A stretch of DNA of 64,000 nt. Source: IDS-8 sp964424805 (GTDB taxonomy: Bacteria > Pseudomonadota > Gammaproteobacteria > Steroidobacterales > Woeseiaceae). The notes under the pieces were generated by a model. It had not been told where the DNA came from. It ran no database searches and was given only the letters and a program-made list of their open reading frames with translations. The translations under genes and the position numbers were made by a program. Below are positions 35,610-44,031 of the stretch, one piece after another (the first letter of the stretch is position 1; each line of letters begins with the position of its first letter). The DNA is taken from assembly GCA_964424805.1 (NCBI GenBank), contig CAYRKH010000002.1, positions 69,709 through 133,708 on the forward strand, read 5' to 3'.

Positions 35610-36739
35610 GCGCGCCCGGTCGGCATCTCCGGATTGGCATCGCCGGGTTTCCCCATCCCGGGGGATCGGGCGTGATGGCGTCCGAACTGGCTCGCCTCCT
35701 GGCCGGGCGCGGGCACGAAGTGCACTTCATTGCCGCCACCACGCCGTTTCGCTGCGCACCGGCCGGCGAGCATCTCGTGTACCACGAGGCACCTGCCGTG
35801 AGCGCGATACCGGGTGGGCACAATCCGACCCTGGCGCTCGCGGCGAAACTCGCCGAAGTGGCGCGCCGCTGCCAACTGGATATCCTGCACGCGCACTATG
35901 CGTTGCCGCACGCGCCGGCGGCTATCCTGGCCCGCGGCATGCTCGGCTCGGCGGCCCGGCCAGCAGTGGTGACGACGCTGCATGGGACGGACGTCACGGG
36001 TGCCCACCGGGATGCAACGGTCCACGAGTTGACGGGGTATGCGATCCGGGCATCCGATTCGGTCACGGCCGTCTCGCGGTATCTGCAGCACGCAGCGAAC
36101 GCTGAGTTCCCTGGCTACGGGAGCATCGATTGCATCCCGAACTTCATCGATTTGCAAAACTGGCCGCGGGCGCCGCGCGAGGGCCGCGCCCGGTTTGCTT
36201 CCGAAGGGGAGCTCCTGCTCATGCACCTGTCGAATTTCCGCGCCGTCAAACGTCCGATGGACACGCTGGGTATACTTGCACGTGTCCGACGTGAACGGCC
36301 GGCGCGCCTGGCACTCGTTGGTGACGGCCCGGAGCTGCCTGCCCTGTGGAAAGAGGCCGGGCGCCTTGATCTTCGGGACCACATCCACCTGCTCGGCACC
36401 CGGGTCGACGTGTGGGCGCTACTCGCCTGTGCGGACGTCTTCCTGCTTCCGTCCGCGGAGGAGAGCTTCGGGCTCGCCGCGCTCGAAGCGCTTGCCTCCG
36501 GCGTGCCTGCCGTAACGTCCGACGCCGGTGGACTGACCGAGCTGATCGAGGACGGCAGGAGCGGCTACGTTGCGGCGGTCGGCGACTGCGATGCGATGGC
36601 GCTTCGTGTCCTCGAGCTCACCGCCGATGCCACGAGCCTCGAATGGCATCGTGAGCAGGCCTATTGCCGGGCGCGGCACTTCGATGCGGAGCGTATCGTT
36701 CCGTTGTACGAGGCGCTGTACGAGAAGGCACTGACATGA
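35606..36739 (+). CDS. bshA: N-acetyl-alpha-D-glucosaminyl L-malate synthase
   Basis: This 377-residue GT4-family glycosyltransferase starts LRIGIAGFPHPGGSGV, followed by ELARLLAGRGHEVHF, the typical BshA opening. HAHYALPHAPAAILA and TTLHGTDVT are further BshA markers. EESFGLAALEALASGVPAV is the donor-binding motif. BshA joins GlcNAc from UDP-GlcNAc to L-malate, the first bacillithiol step. The length matches the family. Both ends overlap the neighbouring bsh genes by ATGA, which supports a dedicated operon. Confidence 0.93.
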   Translation: MSAPGRHLRIGIAGFPHPGGSGVMASELARLLAGRGHEVHFIAATTPFRCAPAGEHLVYHEAPAVSAIPGGHNPTLALAAKLAEVARRCQLDILHAHYALPHAPAAILARGMLGSAARPAVVTTLHGTDVTGAHRDATVHELTGYAIRASDSVTAVSRYLQHAANAEFPGYGSIDCIPNFIDLQNWPRAPREGRARFASEGELLLMHLSNFRAVKRPMDTLGILARVRRERPARLALVGDGPELPALWKEAGRLDLRDHIHLLGTRVDVWALLACADVFLLPSAEESFGLAALEALASGVPAVTSDAGGLTELIEDGRSGYVAAVGDCDAMALRVLELTADATSLEWHREQAYCRARHFDAERIVPLYEALYEKALT

Positions 36740-37443
36740 AGACAGTTGACGTCCTGGCCATCGCGGCGCATCCCGACGACGTGGAGATTACCTGTGGCGG
36801 TTTCCTGGTTCGCATGGCTGATCTCGGCTACCGGACCGGCGTGCTCGACCTCACGCGGGGTGAGATGGGCACTCGCGGCACGCCGGAGATCCGGGCGCAC
36901 GAGTCCAATGCTGCAGCGGAGATTATGGGCCTGACCGCTCGCGTGAACGCGGGGTTGCCGGATGCCCGCCTGGCATTGAACGACGAAAGCCGCGCGGCTG
37001 TCGCGCTGTTCATCCGCAAACTGAGGCCCCGGCTAGCCGTCATTCCCGCGGGAAACCAGCGCCACCCGGACCACAATGCCGCGGGCGAGATCGGCTACGC
37101 CGGGATATTCGCCGCCGGGCTCAGGCAGTTTCCCGTCGAAGGCAAGGTTCATCGTCCCGGGAAAATCCTTTACACCGCCTTCGATCATGGGCAGGAAGCG
37201 ACATTCTACGTGGACATCACCGCACAGATGGATCGCAAGCTCGAGGCGATCGGCGCGTATGTCTCCCAGTTTGGTCCTTCGGCAACGGGGATCGACGGCT
37301 CGCCGGACGTGCGCTCGACGGTAATCGCACAAGCCCGCTATTGTGGTTTGCGCGCCGGCGTTGCCTGTGCCGAAGGTTATCGCATCCGCGAAGCCCTGCG
37401 ACTCGACGATCCACTTCGGGAGCTGCGTCTCGACTCGGTCTAG
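36736..37443 (+). CDS. bshB: Bacillithiol biosynthesis deacetylase (BshB type, PIG-L fold)
   Basis: This 235-residue zinc deacetylase has AAHPDDVE at 11-18 (His12, Asp14, Asp15) and RHPDHNAAGE at about 109-118, the two metal-site motifs of the LmbE/PIG-L family. TRGEMGTRGTPEIR and NAGLPDARL match BshB1. It removes the acetyl group from GlcNAc-malate. Its ATG overlaps the bshA stop. The gene is followed at 27 bp by a convergent DinB-family gene. Confidence 0.92.
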   Translation: MKTVDVLAIAAHPDDVEITCGGFLVRMADLGYRTGVLDLTRGEMGTRGTPEIRAHESNAAAEIMGLTARVNAGLPDARLALNDESRAAVALFIRKLRPRLAVIPAGNQRHPDHNAAGEIGYAGIFAAGLRQFPVEGKVHRPGKILYTAFDHGQEATFYVDITAQMDRKLEAIGAYVSQFGPSATGIDGSPDVRSTVIAQARYCGLRAGVACAEGYRIREALRLDDPLRELRLDSV

Positions 37444-37470
37444 ACGCAGCCCCTCCGTCGATCGACGCGA

Positions 37471-37971
37471 TCAATCCGTGCGCTGCGGCGGCGGGATGCC
37501 CTGCATGCGGAGCAGGATGTAAACCTGGCCACGGTGATGCGCCTCCTCCTGCACGATACTCCAGAGCAGCCGTTCAATGGAAAGCACGCGGCGGAATGCC
37601 GGAATCTCGCGGGTCAGGTCCTCCGGCGTCAGGCGGTCATAGGCCATGATCGTCGTTTCGTGCACCTCGTGCATGAGGCGGATGACGTCGTCGTACGTGG
37701 GATAGTCTTCTTTTGGAAACAGGGATCCCGGCAGGATCTTCTTCGGCTCGTTGTCGAGAATCAGCTTGTCGATGATGTAATGCTCAACGTAGGCCATATG
37801 CCGCAACGTGTCGCTGATACTTCGCTGTCCGCCCCCGGGTATCCAGTGGAACACGGCCTCGACCTCCTCCGGCGAACGCTTGGCACGCAGCCGCTGCACG
37901 ACTTCCTCCAGTCCGTCGAACAGCATGCTACGTTCGCGTTCCCAGTACGGATACAGGTCATCGATTTTCAC
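37471..37971 (-). CDS. DinB-family protein, possible bacillithiol S-transferase
   Basis: This 166-residue four-helix DinB/YfiT-type protein has metal-ligand histidines in TLRHMAYVEHYI (about residue 60) and QEEAHHRGQVYILL (about 140-153). Within this superfamily BstA-type proteins use bacillithiol as thiol donor. That function is inferred here only from the adjacent bsh operon. It is convergent with bshB, so not co-transcribed with it. It is followed, on the same strand, by an MFS transporter gene. Confidence 0.8.
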   Translation of the reverse strand: MKIDDLYPYWERERSMLFDGLEEVVQRLRAKRSPEEVEAVFHWIPGGGQRSISDTLRHMAYVEHYIIDKLILDNEPKKILPGSLFPKEDYPTYDDVIRLMHEVHETTIMAYDRLTPEDLTREIPAFRRVLSIERLLWSIVQEEAHHRGQVYILLRMQGIPPPQRTD

Positions 37972-37995
37972 TTTGATCTCCTTTTCTACTCAATC

Positions 37996-39276
37996 TTACC
38001 TGGCTGTTGCGAACAGCATGTTTTCGGCCTGGGCATCTTCTGCCGCCTTGCGGTCGAGCACGACGTACAGCACCACGAAAGCCAGCAGCGGTATGCTGCC
38101 CACCGCGATGAATACCGGGGCGAAGCCCAGCGTGTCGAGCGCCCATCCCGTACCCATCGTAAACACGATCCCGCCGAGTCCGGCCCCTGATCCACTGAGG
38201 CCGGTGACGGAGCCCACCACCCGGTTCGGGAACGCGTCGGCGTGCAGGGTCATCATGTTCGGCGCCCAGAGGCCGAACCCGAAAGTGGCGATGCTGATCA
38301 CCGCAAAGGCCGTCCCGGTCGGCAGGTCCAGGGCAGCGAGCGCTCCGGGGGCCATCAACAGTGCACCCGCGGCCATGACCGTAAGCCGCGCCGGCACCAC
38401 TTTCATCCGGGTGCGGCAGAGCAGGTCGGATGCCGGCCCGCCGAGCAGGACGCCGACGCCCATGGTGAGGTACGGAATCCAGCCGTACTGGCCGATTTCC
38501 GCGATACTCAGGCCGACATCGCGCCGCAGGTATTCCGGTATCCAGTAGTTGTAAAACCAGACGCAGGGGTCGGCCAGTACTCGCGCGAGGAAAATCGCCC
38601 AAACGTTGCGCGATTTCAGCAGGGACAAATAGCTGATTTTCGGCAGGGACAGTCCGCGCCCCCGGGTCGCCTCGGCGACTGCACCGGGCGAGGATACCTG
38701 CTCCCGGAGCGGCGGGTTTCGATAGAACCTCAACCAGGCCAACAGCCACAGGAAGCCGAACATACCCGTGACGATGAAGGAATACCGCCAGTCCATGGTG
38801 ACGGTAATCCAGGCCACCAGCGGCACGGACACCACCTGACCGGCGCTGACACCGGCACTCCAGATGGAGTTGGCGAAGCCGCGCTCCTTTGGCGGAAACC
38901 ATTCCGAGACGGCCTTGACACACGCGGCCCAGCTTCCCGCCTCGCCCACGCCAAGCAGGAAACGGTAGATGGAGAACGACACCACGCCGTCGCCAAACGC
39001 GTGCAACACGGCGGCGACCGACCACCAGATCATGATGAGGGCGAACCCGGTTCGGGTGCCGAGACGGTCGATAAGCCAGCCCGTGACCGCCTGCATCACG
39101 GTGTACGCCAGCAGGAACGCCGACAGCATTTGAGCGTAGCCGACGTTGGTGATCCCGAGCTCTTCGCGGAGTACCGGCGCAACGACCGACAGCGCCTGCC
39201 GATCGATATAGCTGATCGCGGTCGCCGCGAACAGCAGGCCCACGATCATCCAGCGTAGGGAAAAGTTTATTTTCAC
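37996..39276 (-). CDS. MFS transporter of the anion:cation symporter (ACS) type
   Basis: This protein of about 426 residues has twelve likely membrane segments. The opening RWMIVGLLFAATAISYIDRQ and GWLIDRLGTRTGF are typical of the ACS family (hexuronate, glucarate, phthalate transporters). A GTG at 39276 is the likeliest start; ATG at 39249 would lie within the first membrane helix. The product probably imports an organic acid anion. It is divergent from an amidohydrolase gene, with a LysR-type palindrome between them. Confidence 0.87.
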   Translation of the reverse strand: MKINFSLRWMIVGLLFAATAISYIDRQALSVVAPVLREELGITNVGYAQMLSAFLLAYTVMQAVTGWLIDRLGTRTGFALIMIWWSVAAVLHAFGDGVVSFSIYRFLLGVGEAGSWAACVKAVSEWFPPKERGFANSIWSAGVSAGQVVSVPLVAWITVTMDWRYSFIVTGMFGFLWLLAWLRFYRNPPLREQVSSPGAVAEATRGRGLSLPKISYLSLLKSRNVWAIFLARVLADPCVWFYNYWIPEYLRRDVGLSIAEIGQYGWIPYLTMGVGVLLGGPASDLLCRTRMKVVPARLTVMAAGALLMAPGALAALDLPTGTAFAVISIATFGFGLWAPNMMTLHADAFPNRVVGSVTGLSGSGAGLGGIVFTMGTGWALDTLGFAPVFIAVGSIPLLAFVVLYVVLDRKAAEDAQAENMLFATAR

Positions 39277-39325
39277 TTGTTTGCCAATGATGTCGGGGGG
39301 CGAGTCTCTTGGTAAGTGCGACTTT

Positions 39326-39342
39326 GTTGCACCCGGCGCAAC
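39326..39342. promoter_or_regulatory. RTTGC-N7-GCAAY palindrome between MFS and amidohydrolase genes
   Basis: GTTGC-ACCCGGC-GCAAC, followed on the minus strand by AAAGTC, lies in the 128-bp divergent gap. CATAAT at 39377-39382 could be the -10 box of the rightward gene, placing the palindrome centre about 55 bp upstream of the start, where LysR activators usually bind. Confidence 0.6.
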
Positions 39343-39404
39343 GAAAAAGGGGGCATTACGACGCTTTGGCCCTTGGCATAATGGCTCGCGCCAAGGAGGA
39401 TACA

Positions 39405-40679
39405 ATGAAAAACCTGCTGATTGCGCTCTCGCTCGCCGTCCTCTCGACCGCCCCCTCCACGCAGGCGCTGGCGGACCTGAAAGCGATCGTCAACGCTACG
39501 ATCGTCGATCTCGACGGGGGCGACCCGCTCGCCGATGCCGTCGTCCTGATCGACCGGGAACGCATCGTGGAAATCGGAGCCGCGGACGCGGTCCAGGTAC
39601 CGGATCGTGCGGAGCTGATCGACGTCGGCGGCGCCTGGCTGTTGCCGGGCCTGATGAACCTGCACGTGCACCTCGGAATCATCCTCCCCGGGCAGCTCGC
39701 GGCGGAACTCGGCGACGAGACCGTCCCCGAGCTCACGCTGCGGATGGCAGCCAATGCGCGCGAAGCGCTGTATTCCGGGGTCACCACGATCCGCCTCACG
39801 GGCGAGCGGGCGCACACGGGAATCGCGCTCGGCCGGGCGATCGAAAAGGGCCAGGCGATCGGACCCCGGATCTTCAGCGCGGGTGACGGCATCAGCATCA
39901 CCGCCGGCCACGGTGAGGAAGGGGAAACCTTCGATGGCCCGGATGAACTTATAAAAGCGACGCGCACGGAGATCGCGGCGGGCGCGTCCTGGATCAAGAT
40001 CTCCATTTCGGGCGGCATCGCCACCGACAGCGGCGCCATTGCGGAGGCCCTGATGACGCCGGCGGAGATCGCCGCCGTAGTGGATGCCGCACACCGCTTC
40101 AATACCCCGGTTGCTGCGCACTCCGGCTCGTCGGCGGCGACCCAGTCGGCGATCGATGCCGGAGTCGACTGTATCGAGCACGGTTACACACTGGACCGGG
40201 CGGTGCTGGCGCGGATGGCGGAAAAGGGCACGTGGCTGGTTCCGACCATCGTGGTTAGCCAGCCGGAGACGCAGCCGTTCTTTGAAAAGATAGGCTCGCC
40301 GCCGTGGTACCTGGAGCGCCGGGAGTCGGTCGGTACGCTGCACTGGCAGGCGCTCCAGACGGCAATCGAGGAAGGCGTCAACATCGCGCTCGGCACCGAC
40401 ATGCTTCCGCAGGAGCCGATCGACGGTACGACGGCGACGGTGCGCGCGGCCGAATACTACGTCGATGCCGGTATGACGCCGGTCGAAGCGCTACGCTCTG
40501 CCACTATCGAGGCGGCAACCCTCCTCAGGATCCAAGACGAGACGGGGTCGCTGGAGCCCGGCAAGTACGCGGATATCATCGCGGTGACCGAAGATCCCGC
40601 GGAGGACATTTCGGCGCTGCGGAACATCGTATTCGTTATGAAAGGTGGCACGGTCTATCGCAACGAGGTTTCGGAGTAG
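39405..40679 (+). CDS. Exported metal-dependent amidohydrolase
   Basis: A 424-residue amidohydrolase-superfamily protein with a signal peptide (MKNLLIALSLAVLSTAPSTQ). Metal-binding HxH is in MNLHVHLGI, the bridging lysine in ASWIKISISGG, and a further metal segment is IEHGYTLD. LGTDMLPQEP and PGKYADIIAV complete the signature. It resembles prolidase or imidazolonepropionase-like enzymes of this superfamily. A near-perfect AAGGAGG lies upstream (39393-39399), so strong translation is expected. It ends 25 bp inside the convergent alpha/beta hydrolase gene. Confidence 0.9.
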   Translation: MKNLLIALSLAVLSTAPSTQALADLKAIVNATIVDLDGGDPLADAVVLIDRERIVEIGAADAVQVPDRAELIDVGGAWLLPGLMNLHVHLGIILPGQLAAELGDETVPELTLRMAANAREALYSGVTTIRLTGERAHTGIALGRAIEKGQAIGPRIFSAGDGISITAGHGEEGETFDGPDELIKATRTEIAAGASWIKISISGGIATDSGAIAEALMTPAEIAAVVDAAHRFNTPVAAHSGSSAATQSAIDAGVDCIEHGYTLDRAVLARMAEKGTWLVPTIVVSQPETQPFFEKIGSPPWYLERRESVGTLHWQALQTAIEEGVNIALGTDMLPQEPIDGTTATVRAAEYYVDAGMTPVEALRSATIEAATLLRIQDETGSLEPGKYADIIAVTEDPAEDISALRNIVFVMKGGTVYRNEVSE

Positions 40680-41695
40680 GGCGCTTCACGGGGCACCTCG
40701 TAGACCTGCCCGCTTCGGCGGTTCCGCTCCTCTATCGTGCTCTCGACTTCAGCCAGGAATGCCAGCACGAGCTCGTTGAAGGCCTCCGGGTCCTCCAGCA
40801 TGAGCAGATGATCGGTTTGCGGGATCACGTGGTGACGCGTATCCGGCCACAGGCGATGCGCCGCTTTGGCGCCCTCGATGAACCAGGGGTCCGTCAGCTC
40901 ACCGACGATCAGCAGCACCGGCTGGCTCATCCGTGACATGTCCGGGTAGTCACGAGCGTTCCAGGGACCGATGTGGGTGGCTGACGCCATGTCTGATCGC
41001 TGCGGGTTCATGGCGACGCGGGGGCTGTACTGATCGATCATCCGCTCCATTATCGCCCTCGTGTCCGGCCGGGATTGCGCGACGCGGCTGAAAGAAGAAC
41101 GCTTGGCGCGCTCGCGGCCTTCGAGAGCTTGTTCGAGGGTGGGCGGCGGACCTTTGAGTCCCGGGAGCGCGGACCTGAAGGCGCTTTCCCCGGTGAACGG
41201 AACCAGCGGCGCGTTCGCATCCGCAAACGTGAGGCTGCGCACCTTTTCGGGGTACATGGCCAGGAACCTGAGGACGATCGAGCCGCCACGCGAGTTTGCC
41301 ACCAGGTGCGCCTCGCGGATACCGAAGTATCGAAGCAGGGCATTCAAATCCTCCGCGTGCGCCGTCTCCGAATAGCCGGTAATTGGAGCCTCGGACTGCC
41401 CGTGTCCCCTCCGGTCGTAGCTCAGGAACAGGTAACGGTCGCTGAAAGCGTCGACCTGCCTCGACCACAGCTCGTGGGAGTAGCCTTCCCCGTGTATGAA
41501 GACGACGGGTACGCCGGCACCCTCGAGCCGGTACGCCAGTTCCACGCCGTTCACGTGCACGAACCGCAGGTGCTCGGCGTCTCCCGCCGGGCCCCGGTGC
41601 TCGTCCGGTTCGAGGGTGGCGCGACCCGCGCCGGCGCCGGTCGAAAGCACGGTTGACAGGATCAGGATCCCCATGAACTGCCTTGCAACTTTCAC
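40655..41695 (-). CDS. Exported alpha/beta hydrolase
   Basis: A 346-residue alpha/beta hydrolase with a signal peptide (MKVARQFMGILILSTVLSTG). The oxyanion HGEGYSHELW, the strand-turn FLSYDRRGHGQSE and the nucleophile region LVANSRGGSIVLR (Ser with Ala in place of the usual first Gly) are visible, and the late histidine is in PQTDHLLML. The catalytic type is like epoxide hydrolase, haloperoxidase or esterase enzymes. Its 3' end overlaps the convergent amidohydrolase by 25 bp. Confidence 0.88.
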   Translation of the reverse strand: MKVARQFMGILILSTVLSTGAGAGRATLEPDEHRGPAGDAEHLRFVHVNGVELAYRLEGAGVPVVFIHGEGYSHELWSRQVDAFSDRYLFLSYDRRGHGQSEAPITGYSETAHAEDLNALLRYFGIREAHLVANSRGGSIVLRFLAMYPEKVRSLTFADANAPLVPFTGESAFRSALPGLKGPPPTLEQALEGRERAKRSSFSRVAQSRPDTRAIMERMIDQYSPRVAMNPQRSDMASATHIGPWNARDYPDMSRMSQPVLLIVGELTDPWFIEGAKAAHRLWPDTRHHVIPQTDHLLMLEDPEAFNELVLAFLAEVESTIEERNRRSGQVYEVPREAPYSETSLR

Positions 41696-41730
41696 GATCG
41701 TTCCTCCTTAGATGCTAACCGGCCCTCGGA

Positions 41731-41747
41731 ATTGCGATTCGGGCAAC
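41731..41747. promoter_or_regulatory. RTTGC-N7-GCAAY palindrome in the alpha/beta hydrolase control region
   Basis: ATTGC-GATTCGG-GCAAC lies 35 bp before the alpha/beta hydrolase start and 115 bp before the divergent putative lipoprotein. It fits the 17-bp element. Confidence 0.5.
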
Positions 41748-41862
41748 GAACGCTTGCATTCGGCGCTATTGCATTAGCCCGCGTCCGCAAGCAGGGTAGT
41801 GTACTGGAAATATGCCCGCCATCCGGGGGGGACCGCCCGTTATCTTTTGAGGCGACAACAAC

Positions 41863-42612
41863 ATGAAAACATCTGAACTCGTGCGCATCCGGACCCTTGT
41901 TTTCCTGCTCTGCTCCATGGCCTTTGCCAGCGCCTGCGGCGACACGGGGGCGTCCGGCGATACCGGGGCGGAGATTACGGGCGAGGCCGCCGCCAAAGCG
42001 GTCGAGGGGTTGTGGGCTTACACTACGCTGATCCCGGGAGGTGAAGCGCCACTGGAGATCACGGGATTCATCTTCTTCCGCGACGGGCTTTTCTCGCAGC
42101 AGTCGATTTTCGACGGTGAGCCGTTCGAGACCCAGGTAGCAATGGCGCATGCCGGAACAATCGAGCCGACGCCTCGCGGTGTGCACCTCGTCGCCGAGCA
42201 GACGGTGGCCATCGCTCCCGAGCAGGACGAGCCGCTGTCGTTTCGCGAGAACACGGAGCATGACCTGACGGTGACCCGCTCGGGTGATGAGTTGACGCTG
42301 GTTTTTGGTAGCGGGACGGTGCAGACATTCGCCCGCCTCGGAGATGGGAAAGGCGAAGTACATACGCTTGAAAATGGCCTGCTTGCCCTGGTCGACGGCT
42401 ACCTGCTCCTCGTGAACGCCACCGCTGACGGCGTTGCATCCGGCTACGGGACGTTCGAGAAGCAGGGCAACGTGTACGACGTCAGCATCGTTCGCTGGGC
42501 GGGGACGGACGGGTCCGAAGTGGACTACCGGCAGGACGGCCGGATACAGGTCACGTTCGACGGTGAGCGCGTTACGCTGCCGGATGGTCAAAGCTTTGCC
42601 GTGAGCCGGTAA
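41863..42612 (+). CDS. Putative exported lipoprotein, lipocalin-like
   Basis: This 249-residue protein has a short hydrophobic signal segment ending MAFASAC, resembling a lipoprotein signal but with alanine rather than leucine at the -3 position. The mature part is Thr/Gly-rich with alternating polar and hydrophobic strands, suggesting a beta-barrel or lipocalin-like domain (GLWAYTTLIPGG, VHLVAEQTV). No family was recognised. It is divergent from the alpha/beta hydrolase gene and precedes the Nramp-like gene. Confidence 0.6.
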   Translation: MKTSELVRIRTLVFLLCSMAFASACGDTGASGDTGAEITGEAAAKAVEGLWAYTTLIPGGEAPLEITGFIFFRDGLFSQQSIFDGEPFETQVAMAHAGTIEPTPRGVHLVAEQTVAIAPEQDEPLSFRENTEHDLTVTRSGDELTLVFGSGTVQTFARLGDGKGEVHTLENGLLALVDGYLLLVNATADGVASGYGTFEKQGNVYDVSIVRWAGTDGSEVDYRQDGRIQVTFDGERVTLPDGQSFAVSR

Positions 42613-42699
42613 AGGCTCCGTTGTGAATGACGTCGCGCGGTCGACCGCGAGTCGGCAGATTTTGCCCGGGCGCAAAAAGCCAGTTTGCCAGGCGAGCGG

Positions 42700-44031
42700 A
42701 TGAAGACGTTCCTCAAGTTCTTTGCATCGATCGTCGGACCGGCGGCCGTCATGGCTGCCGGGACAATGGGCGCCGGCGCGACGTCGTCCCTGATCCTCGC
42801 GGGCGCCTGGTTCCGATACGATCTTCTCTGGGTGGCCGTCGCGGTGCTGCCGCTCTTCGTATTCGCGGTGGATTCGGCTTCCCGGATTGGCCTGGTGAAT
42901 CGGGATGTCGGGATGTTCTCGCTCATCCGGCAACGCATCCACCCGGGAGTTGCCTGGCTGATTCTGGCGATCAACCTGCCGGTGCACCTGTTGATCGCGA
43001 TGGGCCAGATATCGGTGATGACCGCGGCCGTGCTGTTTCTTTTCGAACAAGGCGCCCCGGGTGATACTGCCGCGGAAATTGCCGCGGCGGGCACCAGCCA
43101 ATGGCTCGAGTTATTGCTGGCCGTTGCCATTGCCGCCGCCGTGATCTGGATGCTCACCTCGGAAGGCTACCGGCGCATGCAGAAGGTCATGACGGCGATC
43201 ATGGTGATCATGCTGTTCTGCTTCCTGCTCGTCGCCTTCAGGGGTTTCCAGGAAATCGGCGCCATCCTGGCCGGCCTGGTGCCGAGCATCCCGCCAGACG
43301 CGGTCGGCGAGAGCGGGGTGGTACGGCAAAGCTCCATCTCGATCACCGCGATCATCGGAAGCGTGCTGGCTCCGGCGGCGCTGCTCGGGATTCCGTATAT
43401 GAGCGCGGACAACAGCCGTCGCGGCGACCCGGACTTCAAAGGCGAGTTCCGAAACTCCGTAATCAACCTCGGGTTCATCTACGGCGGATATTCGCTGCTC
43501 GTGATAATCGCCGGGGGATTCGCTTTATTCCCGATCGCCAACCACGCGGAGATCGACTCGATCCAGGAAGCCAGCCAGGTCCTCGTCCGGGCGTTTCCGG
43601 AAGGCCTCGGCTTCCTCGGACCCGTCATCTTTTCACTCGGTCTTTTCATGGCCGCCCTGACGACTTTCGTTGTCGTCGTCGAAGTGATCAGCTACTTCTG
43701 CCTGGACATGTTCGGCTATTCCTGGCATCACTCGAAGGACAACAAGCGCTTCAAAAGGCTGACGATTGTCTGCATTTTGCTGCCGGCGGTACTGGCGCCG
43801 TTCTGGACGTTCCCCGCGCTTTTCAAGCTGCTGCTGCTGATGGGTATCAACACCGTCGTCATCCCGCTGGTGTTCCTCGCGGTCATCATCCTGGTAAACC
43901 GCCGCGACGTGATGGGCAATCACCGGCCCGGCATCGTCCGGAATGCGTTCCTGGTGGCGGGGCTCGTCGTGTCGACCGGGCTTTCCGTGATGAAGCTGCC
44001 GGATTTTGTGCGCATCCTGGTCTCGGGGTAG
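42700..44031 (+). CDS. Nramp-superfamily transporter lacking canonical metal motifs
   Basis: This 443-residue, roughly eleven-helix membrane protein has Nramp-like overall sequence, such as FLKFFASIVGPAAVMAAGT and GPVIFSLGLFMAALTTF. The helix-1 DPGN metal motif is replaced by MGAGATSS, and the helix-6 MPHN motif by a stretch reading VLAPAALLGIP. Cation transport of the usual transition metals is therefore doubtful; another solute is possible. The ATG at 42700 is preferred to a TTG at 42685. An inverted repeat TTTTGC-N6-GCAAAA lies before it (about 42657-42674). Confidence 0.75.
   Translation: MKTFLKFFASIVGPAAVMAAGTMGAGATSSLILAGAWFRYDLLWVAVAVLPLFVFAVDSASRIGLVNRDVGMFSLIRQRIHPGVAWLILAINLPVHLLIAMGQISVMTAAVLFLFEQGAPGDTAAEIAAAGTSQWLELLLAVAIAAAVIWMLTSEGYRRMQKVMTAIMVIMLFCFLLVAFRGFQEIGAILAGLVPSIPPDAVGESGVVRQSSISITAIIGSVLAPAALLGIPYMSADNSRRGDPDFKGEFRNSVINLGFIYGGYSLLVIIAGGFALFPIANHAEIDSIQEASQVLVRAFPEGLGFLGPVIFSLGLFMAALTTFVVVVEVISYFCLDMFGYSWHHSKDNKRFKRLTIVCILLPAVLAPFWTFPALFKLLLLMGINTVVIPLVFLAVIILVNRRDVMGNHRPGIVRNAFLVAGLVVSTGLSVMKLPDFVRILVSG

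Noticed and set aside
40655..40679. The 25-bp tail-to-tail overlap of the amidohydrolase and alpha/beta hydrolase genes as a sign of mis-annotation
   Set aside because: Both frames have full catalytic motifs and normal C-termini; short convergent overlaps are common in dense genomes.
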